Shown here piece after piece: positions 42,069-51,520 of a stretch of DNA of 64,000 nt (positions are counted from its first letter, which is position 1; the number at the start of each line of letters is the position of its first letter). The notes beneath the pieces were generated by a model that saw nothing but the letters and a program-made list of their open reading frames with translations, was not told where the DNA came from and searched no databases. Origin of the DNA: Aliivibrio fischeri ATCC 7744 = JCM 18803 = DSM 507 (lineage in GTDB: Bacteria > Pseudomonadota > Gammaproteobacteria > Enterobacterales > Vibrionaceae); NCBI RefSeq assembly GCF_023983475.1, contig NZ_CP092712.1, forward strand, positions 1,116,001-1,180,000. The letters run 5' to 3'. The translations under genes were made by a program, and so were the position numbers.

Positions 42069-42683
42069 TTACCTTGCAACCCATTCCGTTTCTATTAGTG
42101 TTTTTCCATCTAATTTTAATCGAGCAAGAAAGATATCCCCCATATGTATTTCGCCAACACCTTGTGGGGTGCCTGTCATAACGACATCACCATCACATAA
42201 TTGGGTATAACTTTTTAAATCATTTAAAATCGTTTCAGGAGAATAAATCATTTGGCTTACGTTGCCACATTGAACTCGCATACTATTAATAAATAATTCG
42301 ATTTGGAGTGCATCGATATTAAGGTTATCAATAGGGATAAAACGGCTGAAGATAGCAGAACCATTAAACGCTTTTGCTCGTTCCCAAGGTAATCCTTTAC
42401 TTTTAAGTTCAGCTTGTAAGTCACGTTTGGTTAAATCGAGCCCAATGGCCACTGCATTTAATTGTTCATCTTTAATTAGGAAACAAATCTCAGCTTCATA
42501 ATGTAAGCGTTCTTGATGGAATGAACTTAAAGTAGAAGTGATGCAGGAATTAGGTTTATTAAATACCACCATTTGATCAGGAATCGAATTATTAAGTTCA
42601 CTAATATGATCAATATAATTGCGACCGATACACAGCAACTTAGTTGGGGTGATCAGCTGTTCTCCAAAACGAATGGTATTCAT
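42069..42683 (-). CDS. Fumarylacetoacetate hydrolase (FAH) family protein
   Basis: The 204-aa protein is a short FAH-fold enzyme like E. coli YcgM. KLLCIGRNYIDHISEL opens the domain, the metal ligands are in LHYEAEICFLI and VAIGLDLTKRDLQ, and DVVMTGTPQGVGEI closes it. Known relatives act as acylpyruvases or oxaloacetate tautomerases/decarboxylases. The longer QAELKSKGLPWERAKAF segment is the usual lid. No operon partner. Confidence 0.82.
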   Translation of the reverse strand: MNTIRFGEQLITPTKLLCIGRNYIDHISELNNSIPDQMVVFNKPNSCITSTLSSFHQERLHYEAEICFLIKDEQLNAVAIGLDLTKRDLQAELKSKGLPWERAKAFNGSAIFSRFIPIDNLNIDALQIELFINSMRVQCGNVSQMIYSPETILNDLKSYTQLCDGDVVMTGTPQGVGEIHMGDIFLARLKLDGKTLIETEWVAR

Positions 42684-42963
42684 TGCTTTTCCTTAGCACA
42701 AAAATAATTCGAAATTGTATCGTGAAATTATTTCAATTACGTTTAATTTTATTAGTATTTATTAAAAATTCGACATTTAGCTAAAAATTAGAAAATACTG
42801 TCATGCAATGGTCAATATCATTTAAATAATAAAAATAACTGAAGTAAGGTCACGAATCGTTATTTTATGTCGTCTTGTTTATGATAATAAATTAAATTTC
42901 CCTGTTATATTCCGATCAGTCGGTTACCGGCTAAATCTAATAATAAGTAAATAAGGGAATTTT

Positions 42964-44631
42964 ATGAAACTAAATAGTCTGTGCATTGCAGTTATGCTTG
43001 CGACCTCTGCCTATGTAAATGCTGCAGAAATATATAACCAAGAGCAAAGCTATCAAGCTGGTAGCCAAGTATCATTTAATGGGGATATATATGAAGCTAA
43101 ATGGTGGGCAAATCCGGGTCAAAGTCCTGCTGATGTTGCTGCAAATCCATGGGATACACCTTGGGAGCTTATCTCAGAAGGAGATGGTGTAACGCCTCCG
43201 CCACCAGTTGTTGATCCTGAAGAGCCTGAGGTTGAATTACCTGAAGGGGATTATCCCCAATATAAAGAGGGTGAAAAATACAAAGGTGGTGATGTCGTTC
43301 AAAACGAAAATCAATTATACCGTTGTAAAACAGGCGTTACAGCTACTTGGTGTTCAGGAGCTGCTTGGGCCTATGCTCCAGGAACAGGTACTGCATGGGT
43401 AGATGCTTGGGAAAAAATTACCGAAGATGATCTTGTTCCACCAGTTGACCCAGAAATTCCACCTGTTGATCCTGAAGTTCCTCCAACAGGCGGAGACTAT
43501 AAAGTAAATCAATCTACATTGGATGCTAAAGAAGCGGAATTAACAAATTTTGATGTAATGAATGATGTAAAAGCATCCATTGCCACATTAGATAATGAAA
43601 CTGTTGAACGCATTATTTCCGGTGCAGAATCAAACCCTGATAACGTAAAACGTATTGAGCAAATTGTTTCTGAAAGTACATGGAATTTCTTATTCCCTAA
43701 GCGTGCTCCTGAATATACATATCGCCATTTCTTACAGGCAACAGGTAAATTCCCAGCATTTTGTGGTACTTATGAAGATGGTCGTGATTCTGATGCTATC
43801 TGTAAAAAGTCTCTAGCAACTATGTTTGCTCACTTTACTCAAGAGACCGGTGGCCACACTGCTCATTGGGAAGTGCCTGAGTGGCGTCAAGGTTTAGTTC
43901 ATGTTCGTGAGATGGGCTGGACTGAAGAAATGCGTGGTGGCTATAACGGTGAATGTAATCCTGATGTATGGCAGGGGCAAACATGGCCATGTGGTACGTT
44001 TGATAACGGAGAATTTAAATCATATTTTGGTCGTGGAGCGAAGCAGTTAAGTTATAACTACAACTATGGCCCATTTTCTGATGCAATGTTTGGTACCGTT
44101 CGAACTCTGTTAGATAACCCTGAAATGGTGGCAGATACGTGGTTAAACCTGTCTTCAGCGGTCTTTTTCTTTGTTTATCCACAACCACCAAAGCCAAGCA
44201 TGTTGCATGTTATTGATGGAACATGGCAACCAAACCAAGCAGATTTAAATAACGGCTTAGTTCCTGGATTTGGTGTAACCACTCAGATCATTAATGGTGG
44301 TGTTGAGTGTGGTGGCAGTGTTGAAGTAGCACAATCGTTAAATCGTATTAAATATTACAAAGAAATGGCAAATTACCTAGGTGTGCCAATTGAAGATACC
44401 GAAATACTTGGTTGTAAAGGCATGAAGCAGTTTGATGCTGCAGGCGCTGGAGCAGTTAATATTTACTGGGAGCAAGATTGGGGATGGTCAAGTGAAACGC
44501 CAGATGGTAAAGCTTATGCATGCCAATTAGTGGGTTACCAAACACCTCATTCGGCATTTAAGTTCCGCGATTATACTAAATGTGTAGAAGCGAACTTCCC
44601 GAATATTGAAGTAATTAATGATGTAGATTAA
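42964..44631 (+). CDS. Secreted GH19 chitinase with two chitin-binding modules
   Basis: The 555-aa protein has a signal peptide cleaved near Ala20. Two carbohydrate-binding type 5/12-like modules follow (about residues 22-72, EIYNQEQSYQAG, and 98-152, QYKEGEKYKGGD), joined by Pro/Glu/Asp linkers. The catalytic GH19 domain spans about 235-535, with the likely acid Glu294 in HFTQETGGH and the signature YFGRGAKQLSYNYNYG. It should hydrolyse chitin outside the cell. About 280 bases precede it without another gene. Confidence 0.92.
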   Translation: MKLNSLCIAVMLATSAYVNAAEIYNQEQSYQAGSQVSFNGDIYEAKWWANPGQSPADVAANPWDTPWELISEGDGVTPPPPVVDPEEPEVELPEGDYPQYKEGEKYKGGDVVQNENQLYRCKTGVTATWCSGAAWAYAPGTGTAWVDAWEKITEDDLVPPVDPEIPPVDPEVPPTGGDYKVNQSTLDAKEAELTNFDVMNDVKASIATLDNETVERIISGAESNPDNVKRIEQIVSESTWNFLFPKRAPEYTYRHFLQATGKFPAFCGTYEDGRDSDAICKKSLATMFAHFTQETGGHTAHWEVPEWRQGLVHVREMGWTEEMRGGYNGECNPDVWQGQTWPCGTFDNGEFKSYFGRGAKQLSYNYNYGPFSDAMFGTVRTLLDNPEMVADTWLNLSSAVFFFVYPQPPKPSMLHVIDGTWQPNQADLNNGLVPGFGVTTQIINGGVECGGSVEVAQSLNRIKYYKEMANYLGVPIEDTEILGCKGMKQFDAAGAGAVNIYWEQDWGWSSETPDGKAYACQLVGYQTPHSAFKFRDYTKCVEANFPNIEVINDVD

Positions 44632-44647
44632 TTATTTAAATAAAGAT

Positions 44648-44684
44648 AAACACCTTCCAGATGGTTTGGAAGGTGTTTTTTATT
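44648..44684 (+). terminator. Terminator of the chitinase gene
   Basis: AAACACCTTCC (44648-44658) pairs perfectly with GGAAGGTGTTT (44668-44678), then T. Confidence 0.9.
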
Positions 44685-44795
44685 TTTGCAATATAAATAA
44701 CCATTTTTATATTGTGGTTATTGAGAGAGTAGTCACTTAAATAAGATGGAGAGTTTGTAATATCGTTGTTTTATCAATCGTTTTGGATTAAAGCA

Positions 44796-46025
44796 ATGAA
44801 TGTAGTAGAACGTTTCTTAGGTTACACAAAGATTAATACGACAACAAACCAAGCTAATGGGGCAGCAGGCATTATGCCTTCAAGTGAAGGGCAATATGAA
44901 TTGGCTTGTTTGGTTAAAAAAGAATTAGAAGCGCTAGGTTGTACAGATATTCTTCTTCGTGATACCGCTATTCTTACGGCAACTCTGCCATCTAATACCG
45001 AAAAAAAATTACCAACCGTTGCTTTCTTTGGGCACCTTGATACCAGCTCTGAACGTACAGAAGACACTCATGCAGAAGTGGTTCATTATGAAGGTGGCGA
45101 TATTCCTCTCGCAACAGGACCTGTTTTATCTTTAGCTGAATATCCAGAACTAACTAATTATATTGGTCAAGACATCATTGTAAGTGACGGTCAATCATTA
45201 TTAGGCGCAGATGATAAAGCAGCCATTGCCGCTATCTTAAATGCGTTACAGTTTTTTAAAGACAACCCAGATGTTGAACATGGTACGGTTAAGGTTGGTT
45301 TTGTTCCTGATGAAGAACAAGGTCTTTTAGGGGCGAATGCTTTTGATGTTGACGGTTTTGGGGCTGATTTTGCTTACACTTTGGATTGCTGCGGTATTGG
45401 TGAGTTTGTATGTGAAAACTGGAATGCAGGTAATGCGGTAGTTACGTTTACAGGGCAATCTGCGCATCCGATGAACTCTAAAGGTAATTTGATTAACTCT
45501 TTGCTACTGGCTAATTCATTCATGTCCCGCTTCCCTGAGAAAGAAACTCCTGAGCATACTGAGGGGAGGGAAGGCTATTACTGGATGAAGAAGTTGGCAG
45601 GAAATTCTGCCAAAACAGTGCTTAATATGGATATCCGTGATTTTACAGAATCGGGATATATGTACCGTAAAGCTTTTATTGTTGAACAAGTTCGAATGTT
45701 CAATGAAGAAAACAATAACCGCGCAACTCTTGAATTAAGTGATCGTTACAGTAACGTTCATAACTTTTTAAAAGGCTCTATGCTACCAGTTGATCTTGCA
45801 ATGGAAGCATATAAGGAAAATGACATTGAACCTAAAGTTATACCGATGCGCGGCGGCTATGATGGTGCGGTTTTGTCTGAAAAAGGTTTGCCATGCCCTA
45901 ACATTTTTACCGGCGCACATAACTTTCACTCAATATTTGAATACCTTCCTGTCCCATCTTTAATTGCTGCAAGCAATGTCGTAAAAACGATTATTATTAA
46001 CTTAACGAAACATGAAGAGGTGTAG
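44796..46025 (+). CDS. pepT: Peptidase T (tripeptide aminopeptidase)
   Basis: A cytosolic dizinc M20 peptidase that removes the N-terminal residue of tripeptides. The 409 aa equal the family length when started at 44796; a longer frame from 44766 adds ten unlikely residues. Metal ligands are visible in FFGHLDTS, LLGADDKAAIAA and FVPDEEQGLLG, and the last His in FTGAHNFHS. The transporter gene follows after 2 bases. Confidence 0.93.
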   Translation: MNVVERFLGYTKINTTTNQANGAAGIMPSSEGQYELACLVKKELEALGCTDILLRDTAILTATLPSNTEKKLPTVAFFGHLDTSSERTEDTHAEVVHYEGGDIPLATGPVLSLAEYPELTNYIGQDIIVSDGQSLLGADDKAAIAAILNALQFFKDNPDVEHGTVKVGFVPDEEQGLLGANAFDVDGFGADFAYTLDCCGIGEFVCENWNAGNAVVTFTGQSAHPMNSKGNLINSLLLANSFMSRFPEKETPEHTEGREGYYWMKKLAGNSAKTVLNMDIRDFTESGYMYRKAFIVEQVRMFNEENNNRATLELSDRYSNVHNFLKGSMLPVDLAMEAYKENDIEPKVIPMRGGYDGAVLSEKGLPCPNIFTGAHNFHSIFEYLPVPSLIAASNVVKTIIINLTKHEEV

Positions 46026-46027
46026 TT

Positions 46028-47395
46028 ATGGCTTCGTTATTACTTGTTCTTATCGTTGTTGTTATTGCGGCAAGGATGATTTTAAAGGGGTATAAAGCCG
46101 AACCCACTTTATTAATGTCAGGAACGATATTGATTTTCGCCACTGGGATTTTTGGTTGGGGGCCAATGTTACCAGCCTCGGTTACATCAACTAATTTTTC
46201 AGGGTTCGAGCCGTTTAAATACATACAATTTTTAATGGGATATCGAGCGGGAGCGCTTGGGTTAATGATTATGGCTTTGGTTGGTTTTGCTGACTATATG
46301 AGTCATATTGGCGCTAATGATGTTGTCGTTCGTTTAGCCACTAAACCACTAAGTCGTATTCAAAATAAAAACATTATGTTGTTCTTTGCTTACTGTATGG
46401 CAAGTATCTTGCAGTTGGCAATTCCTTCAGCTACCGGGCTTGGCGTGCTATTGATGGGAACACTTTATCCTGTGATGTTGGGATTAGGTATATCTCGTGG
46501 TAGCGCCGCGGCGGTTATTGCTAGTTCATTAGCGGTAAGTTTTACGCCAACAGGGGTGGATGCAATACGTGCAAGTGAAGCTTTAGGTATGGACTTGATG
46601 AGTTATGTTTCTCATTATCAAGCTCCAACATCGGTAGCAACTATGGTGGTTATCGGTATTATGCACGTTATTTGGCAGACACAGGTTGATAAAAAGCATC
46701 CAGAACAGTTCGAACAAGCATCAATTGAACAGACACAAAAGGAAGAAGTGTTAGCACCTAGCTATTATGTCATTTTACCTTTGCTTCCCATTATTATGGC
46801 TGTTGTGTTTTCTAAATTAGTCATTTCAACGATCAATATGGATGTGACGACGATTGTATTTGTTTCAATGTTTGTTGCTATGTTGTGTGAATGCATAACG
46901 AAAAGAAGTTTAAAAACGGTTTTTGATGGTTTCAATGTGTTCTCAAAAGGAATGGGGAGTGCATTTAGCAGTGTGGTTGTATTATTAGTTGCTGCTGGTG
47001 TTTTTGCTTATGGAATTCAAGCGACAGGAGCGATTACCAACCTAATCATGATGGCTAAATCAGTGGGTTTACCAAGTGTAGCGATGACGTTTGTTTTTGC
47101 TGTAGTGACGTTAATGGCTGCGGTAATCATGGGGTCGGGGAATGCGCCATTCTTGGCGTTTGTTGAATTAATTCCTACTATAGCTTCCAGTATGGGAGCC
47201 AACGCAGCGGCAATGCTAATGCCAATGCAACAAGCCTCAGCAATAGGTCGAGCAATGTCGCCAGTTTCTGCTGTTGTTATTGCTTCAGCTACGGGGGCTA
47301 AGTTAAGTCCATTTGAAGTTGCAAAGCGAACATCAGTCCCTGTTTTAGTCGGTTTTGTGTTCCATTTTGTTATTGTTTACGCTTTTTATAGCTAA
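46028..47395 (+). CDS. dcuC: DcuC-family C4-dicarboxylate transporter
   Basis: The 455-aa membrane protein has about 12 helices. Family features are FTPTGVDAIRASEALGMDL, IMGSGNAPFLAFVELIP and GRAMSPVSAVVIASATGAKL. DcuC exports succinate or exchanges C4-dicarboxylates during anaerobic growth in E. coli. The paralogues of this family next to pepT could carry other acids, so the symbol is tentative. It forms a two-gene operon with pepT. Confidence 0.78.
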   Translation: MASLLLVLIVVVIAARMILKGYKAEPTLLMSGTILIFATGIFGWGPMLPASVTSTNFSGFEPFKYIQFLMGYRAGALGLMIMALVGFADYMSHIGANDVVVRLATKPLSRIQNKNIMLFFAYCMASILQLAIPSATGLGVLLMGTLYPVMLGLGISRGSAAAVIASSLAVSFTPTGVDAIRASEALGMDLMSYVSHYQAPTSVATMVVIGIMHVIWQTQVDKKHPEQFEQASIEQTQKEEVLAPSYYVILPLLPIIMAVVFSKLVISTINMDVTTIVFVSMFVAMLCECITKRSLKTVFDGFNVFSKGMGSAFSSVVVLLVAAGVFAYGIQATGAITNLIMMAKSVGLPSVAMTFVFAVVTLMAAVIMGSGNAPFLAFVELIPTIASSMGANAAAMLMPMQQASAIGRAMSPVSAVVIASATGAKLSPFEVAKRTSVPVLVGFVFHFVIVYAFYS

Positions 47396-47423
47396 ATAGT
47401 TAATCAAATAAGTACTGTCATTA

Positions 47424-47472
47424 TAAAAGCCACACTACCTAAAATTCCCAAAATAGGTATGTGTGGCTTTAT
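47424..47472. terminator. Terminator between dcuC and purA-like gene
   Basis: AAAGCCACAC...TACCTA pairs with TAGGTA...GTGTGGCTTT through a long interrupted stem. A/T runs flank both sides, so it can serve both convergent genes. Confidence 0.8.
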
Positions 47473-47484
47473 TATTTTGTTAGA

Positions 47485-48741
47485 TTAACGGATGATCATT
47501 TGCTCACGCTCAGGACCAACAGATACCATGCTTACAGGCACTCCCATTAATTCTTCAATACGTAATACATACGCTTGAGCCGCTTTTGGTAGGCTTTCAA
47601 AAGTACGACAACCTGTAATGTCTTCTTCCCATGCTTCCATTTTTTCGTACACAGGAGTTAGTGCTGATGTTTGAGGCCAAATAGGGTTCTCAGTATGTTC
47701 ACCAGCATAAGATGTACAGATTCTAAGATCCGCCATGCCACTTAAGCAGTCGATTTTTGTTAATGCGATTTCAGTTGCTGCTTGCAGTTCAACACCGTTG
47801 CGTGTTGCTACTGCATCAAAGTAACCCATGTCACGTGGACGACCTGTTACTGCACCATATTCGTTAGCTGCTTCACGGAAGTTATCTTGCTCTTCCATTG
47901 CAGTAACTAATGTACCTGTACCAACTGAAGAACTGAATGATTTCGCAACAGCAATAACACGTTCAGGGCGTAATGCAGGTAAACCACTACCGATACCAGC
48001 GTAAGCTGCTGTAACATTTGAAGATGTTGTCCATGGATATTCACCGTAAACTAAATCACGGCCTGCACCTAGTTGTGCTTCAACCAATAAATTTGCATCG
48101 TTTTTCTGCATCACTTTTAGCGGTTCAGTCACATTACAAATAAATTCACGCCAAGGTGCTGTTACTTCTAATAGCCATTCTGTCATTTCTTCAGCGGTTT
48201 GGCTGAAATCACAAGTCGGGTAAAGCGCTTTAAGTTGTGGCATTTTCCAATCAAGCATGAATTTAATACGCTCAAGAAGTACATCAGGTTGTTTTAGCCA
48301 ACCAACAAGAATGCCTTTTTTCATAACACGGTCGCCGTATGCAGGAGCAATCCCCTGACGAGTTGAACCGTAAGCGCCATCACCTAAACGTAATTCTTCT
48401 AATGTATCTTCAAGTGCATGGATTGGAAGGCAAAGTGTTGCACGATCAGAAATGTGCATTTTAACTTCGATGCCTGCGGCTTTTACTTCAGCAATTTCTT
48501 CACTTAATGCAGCTGGACTAATAACCATGCCAGGGCCAAGAACCGCTGTACAGTTTGGGTTAAAAATACCGCTTGGAAGTTGGTGTAGTTTAAAGGTACC
48601 AAAGTCATTTACCACTGTATGACCGGCGTTATTACCACCTTGAAAACGAATACTTGCAGCCGCTTCAGCAGCAAGAAAATCAACGATGCGGCCTTTACCT
48701 TCATCGCCCCAATTAGCACCAACAACAACAATAGACGGCAT
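47485..48741 (-). CDS. Adenylosuccinate synthetase, probable second paralogue
   Basis: The 418-aa enzyme joins IMP and aspartate with GTP to form adenylosuccinate. The GTP loop with the catalytic Asp is GANWGDEGKGRIVDF and the catalytic His is in NNAGHTVV. Later YGSTRQGIAPAYGDR and VTGRPRDMGYFD are conserved. It is shorter than E. coli PurA (432 aa) and differs in the first loop (E. coli has GTQWGDEGKGKIVD), so it may be a second, specialised PurA. It is divergent from a LysR regulator, unusual for the housekeeping purA. AAGGAG precedes the start. Confidence 0.85.
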   Translation of the reverse strand: MPSIVVVGANWGDEGKGRIVDFLAAEAAASIRFQGGNNAGHTVVNDFGTFKLHQLPSGIFNPNCTAVLGPGMVISPAALSEEIAEVKAAGIEVKMHISDRATLCLPIHALEDTLEELRLGDGAYGSTRQGIAPAYGDRVMKKGILVGWLKQPDVLLERIKFMLDWKMPQLKALYPTCDFSQTAEEMTEWLLEVTAPWREFICNVTEPLKVMQKNDANLLVEAQLGAGRDLVYGEYPWTTSSNVTAAYAGIGSGLPALRPERVIAVAKSFSSSVGTGTLVTAMEEQDNFREAANEYGAVTGRPRDMGYFDAVATRNGVELQAATEIALTKIDCLSGMADLRICTSYAGEHTENPIWPQTSALTPVYEKMEAWEEDITGCRTFESLPKAAQAYVLRIEELMGVPVSMVSVGPEREQMIIR

Positions 48742-48870
48742 AACACAAACTCCTTAATGATTAAGACACCATCCTAATATCAGATTTGTAATATGAGAAA
48801 TTAATTATAATTATCGACTTGATAAGAAATCCATATATCATATTGAGTGAAATATATTCAAAAAGAGAGT

Positions 48871-49767
48871 ATGAGCATGTTAGATCTTCATTGGCTGAAA
48901 ACCTTCGTGACATTGGCTGAATTAAAGCATTTTGGTAAAACAGCGGCAGCGTTACATATGACTCAGCCCAATGTTAGCTTGCATATTAAACAGTTAGAGT
49001 CGGCAACACGCGTGAAATTGATAGAGAGAAATCCTTTTCATTTAACGGAAGCGGGCAATCGCTTATTAATGACGAGTCAAAATACGTTAATGGAGTTGCA
49101 AGTATGCCAAGCGGATTTGAATGCGATTAATGATTTGAGTCGAGGTACGTTAACCATCGCAGCAAGCGATATTATCTCGCGTTTATTATTGATAGGGCCA
49201 TTTCAATTATTTAAGCAAGAATTCCCTGGGATTGATTTCTCATTGCTTAATACCACTTCTTCACAAGCATCTGAACTAGTAAAAAGTGCAGAGGCTGATT
49301 TGGGTTTTGTTATTGCTCAGAAAGAAAGTCAACCTCTGCATTTTACCGAATTGCAGCAAATAAAATGGTGTGCATTGGGTAACCATCTTGAAGAGTGGCA
49401 ACAAGCACATTTGGATCCTACAATTGTTTTGGATGAAGAACCAACTTTGATTTTGTTAGGGCACGACACTAGAACGAGAGACTTGTTAGACTTGGCATTA
49501 CCTTCGTTGAAATTACCTAAATATCGAATCATGGAAGTAGGTAGTGTCGATGCCCAAATTGACTGGGCTGAAGCGGGATTTGGTGTAGCGATTGTGCCTG
49601 AGTTTTCTATTCATCCAAAGCGAGATCTTAAAACAAAAGTAACGCCGTTACCTGAATTTCCAACAACAAGTTTAGGTTATATAGTTCGTCAAAATCAGAT
49701 TTTATCTAAGGCAATTAAACAATTATTAAAGTGGGTGGACGACGAGATTATTCGCTCTCAAAAGTAG
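48871..49767 (+). CDS. LysR-family transcriptional regulator, divergent from the purA-like gene
   Basis: The roughly 298-aa protein has an N-terminal winged HTH (LDLHWLKTFVTLAELKHFGK, then MTQPNVSLHIKQLE) and a periplasmic-binding-like effector domain from about residue 90. Starts at 48871 and 48877 are both reasonable; GAGAG fits 48877 best. The 129-base divergent region to purA probably contains its operator, so it may control the purA-like gene. The effector is unknown. Confidence 0.85.
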   Translation: MSMLDLHWLKTFVTLAELKHFGKTAAALHMTQPNVSLHIKQLESATRVKLIERNPFHLTEAGNRLLMTSQNTLMELQVCQADLNAINDLSRGTLTIAASDIISRLLLIGPFQLFKQEFPGIDFSLLNTTSSQASELVKSAEADLGFVIAQKESQPLHFTELQQIKWCALGNHLEEWQQAHLDPTIVLDEEPTLILLGHDTRTRDLLDLALPSLKLPKYRIMEVGSVDAQIDWAEAGFGVAIVPEFSIHPKRDLKTKVTPLPEFPTTSLGYIVRQNQILSKAIKQLLKWVDDEIIRSQK

Positions 49768-49832
49768 ACATTATTTGTCTTTTTACATTGAATTTAAACT
49801 GTCTGGTTTGTCAGAAATAGTGTGGCATTTAT

Positions 49833-49851
49833 GATACTAATTATCATTTTA
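49833..49851. promoter_or_regulatory. Fur-box-like sequence before the gad operon
   Basis: The 19 bases from GATACTAATTATCATT agree at 14 positions with the Fur consensus (GATAATGATAATCATTATC). It is about 40 bases upstream of the putative -35. Match by eye only. Confidence 0.35.
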
Positions 49852-49888
49852 AAGACAGTTATGCTCTAAAAAAGGCGGTGAAAGAACG

Positions 49889-49917
49889 TTGACAATGGTC
49901 ATTAAAGGGTCTAGAAA
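49889..49917 (+). promoter_or_regulatory. Candidate promoter of the glutamate decarboxylase gene
   Basis: TTGACA (49889-49894), a 17-base spacer, then TAGAAA (49912-49917). The perfect -35 and ideal spacer make this the best promoter in the 275-base gap, about 125 bases before the start codon. Confidence 0.5.
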
Positions 49918-50042
49918 TGTAACTAAATATTAATGAGTAACTAATTGACAGTATTGTAAATTGCTCATTAATTAAGGCCGAATTTAGTTAATTCGACAGT
50001 TTGTATTCTTATTGTATGTTCAATTCAATGGAGCTAAAACGT

Positions 50043-51437
50043 ATGCCTCTTCATTCCAAAAACGCAGTCAGAGATGATCTCCTTGATGATATTTATTCAT
50101 CAGCTGACCTTTCGTTATCCATGCCAAAATATAAAATGCCTGAACAAGAACATGACCCACGTCATGCCTACCAAGTCATTCATGATGAGCTCATGATGGA
50201 TGGTAATTCTCGACAGAACTTAGCAACGTTTTGCCAAACTTGGGTTGAAGATGAAGTCCATAAATTAATGGATGAATGTATCGATAAAAATATGATCGAT
50301 AAAGATGAATATCCTCAAACTGCTGAATTAGAAGCTCGCTGTGTGCATATGCTAGCGGATTTATGGAATTCGCCAGACGCAGAAAATACACTGGGTTGTT
50401 CAACTACGGGTTCAAGTGAAGCCGCAATGCTTGGTGGTATGGCATTAAAATGGGCTTGGCGAGAAAAAATGAAAAAACTTGGCAAACCAACAGATAAGCC
50501 AAATATGATCTGTGGCCCTGTTCAAGTGTGCTGGCACAAATTTGCACGTTACTGGGATATTGAGTTACGTGAGATCCCAATGGAAGGCGACCGTTTGATT
50601 ATGACGCCTGAAGAAGTGATTAAACGTTGTGATGAAAATACCATTGGTGTTGTTCCAACACTTGGTGTGACCTTTACTTGTCAATATGAACCCGTCAAAG
50701 CGGTACATGAAGCTCTTGATAAGTTACAAGAAGAGACGGGTTTAGATATTCCAATGCACATTGATGCGGCGAGTGGTGGTTTCCTAGCTCCATTCTGTGA
50801 TCCTGATTTAGAATGGGACTTCCGTCTTCCTCGAGTTAAATCGATTAATGCCTCAGGCCATAAATTTGGTTTGAGTCCATTGGGTGTGGGTTGGGTAATA
50901 TGGCGTGATGCGTCAGCTTTGCATGAAGATCTGATTTTTAATGTGAACTACTTAGGTGGCAATATGCCGACCTTTGCATTGAACTTCTCTCGTCCCGGAG
51001 GCCAAATTGTAGCGCAATACTACAATTTCCTACGTTTAGGTAAAGAAGGCTATCGTAAAATCCATCAAGCGTGTTACGACACTGCTGTCTATTTGTCATC
51101 TGAAATTGAAAAACTGGGTATGTTTGAGATTATCTATGATGGTAAAGGTGGCATTCCAGCAATGAGTTGGTCGTTGAAGGAAGGCGTCGATCCTGGTTTT
51201 AATTTGTTTGACCTATCGGATCGAATTCGTTCTCGTGGTTGGCAAATTGCGGCTTATGCAATGCCACCAAAACGCGAAGATTTAGTCATTATGCGTATTT
51301 TAGTACGTCATGGATTCAGTCGAGATCAAGCTGATTTATTGGTTGCGGACTTAAAACATAGCGTTGAGTTTTTTGCAAAACACCCGATCTCTCATGGTAG
51401 TGATAGCCATGAATCTTCAGGCTTTAATCACAGCTAA
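50043..51437 (+). CDS. gad: Glutamate decarboxylase
   Basis: A PLP enzyme that converts glutamate to GABA and consumes one proton. Started at 50043 it has 464 aa, close to E. coli GadB (466). The PLP lysine is Lys274 in [19 protein letters not shown], and the cofactor-binding segment is [13 protein letters not shown]. The N-terminus contains [18 protein letters not shown] as in acid-induced GADs. An in-frame start at 50001 lacks family support. It is followed by an exchanger gene. Confidence 0.92.
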   Translation: MPLHSKNAVRDDLLDDIYSSADLSLSMPKYKMPEQEHDPRHAYQVIHDELMMDGNSRQNLATFCQTWVEDEVHKLMDECIDKNMIDKDEYPQTAELEARCVHMLADLWNSPDAENTLGCSTTGSSEAAMLGGMALKWAWREKMKKLGKPTDKPNMICGPVQVCWHKFARYWDIELREIPMEGDRLIMTPEEVIKRCDENTIGVVPTLGVTFTCQYEPVKAVHEALDKLQEETGLDIPMHIDAASGGFLAPFCDPDLEWDFRLPRVKSINASGHKFGLSPLGVGWVIWRDASALHEDLIFNVNYLGGNMPTFALNFSRPGGQIVAQYYNFLRLGKEGYRKIHQACYDTAVYLSSEIEKLGMFEIIYDGKGGIPAMSWSLKEGVDPGFNLFDLSDRIRSRGWQIAAYAMPPKREDLVIMRILVRHGFSRDQADLLVADLKHSVEFFAKHPISHGSDSHESSGFNHS

Positions 51438-51464
51438 TTTCTTACATTAATTCACGTTGTTTTT

Positions 51465-51493
51465 AGATCCTCTATTTAATAAATGGAGGATCT
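51465..51493 (+). terminator. Intercistronic hairpin between gad and exchanger
   Basis: AGATCCTC and GAGGATCT flank ATTT/AAAT, giving a strong stem, followed by only a mixed T/C tract. It may be a partial terminator or 3' end stabiliser that lowers expression of the downstream exchanger. Confidence 0.6.
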
Positions 51494-51520
51494 TTCTTTC
51501 CTAAAATATGGGAAATAATT

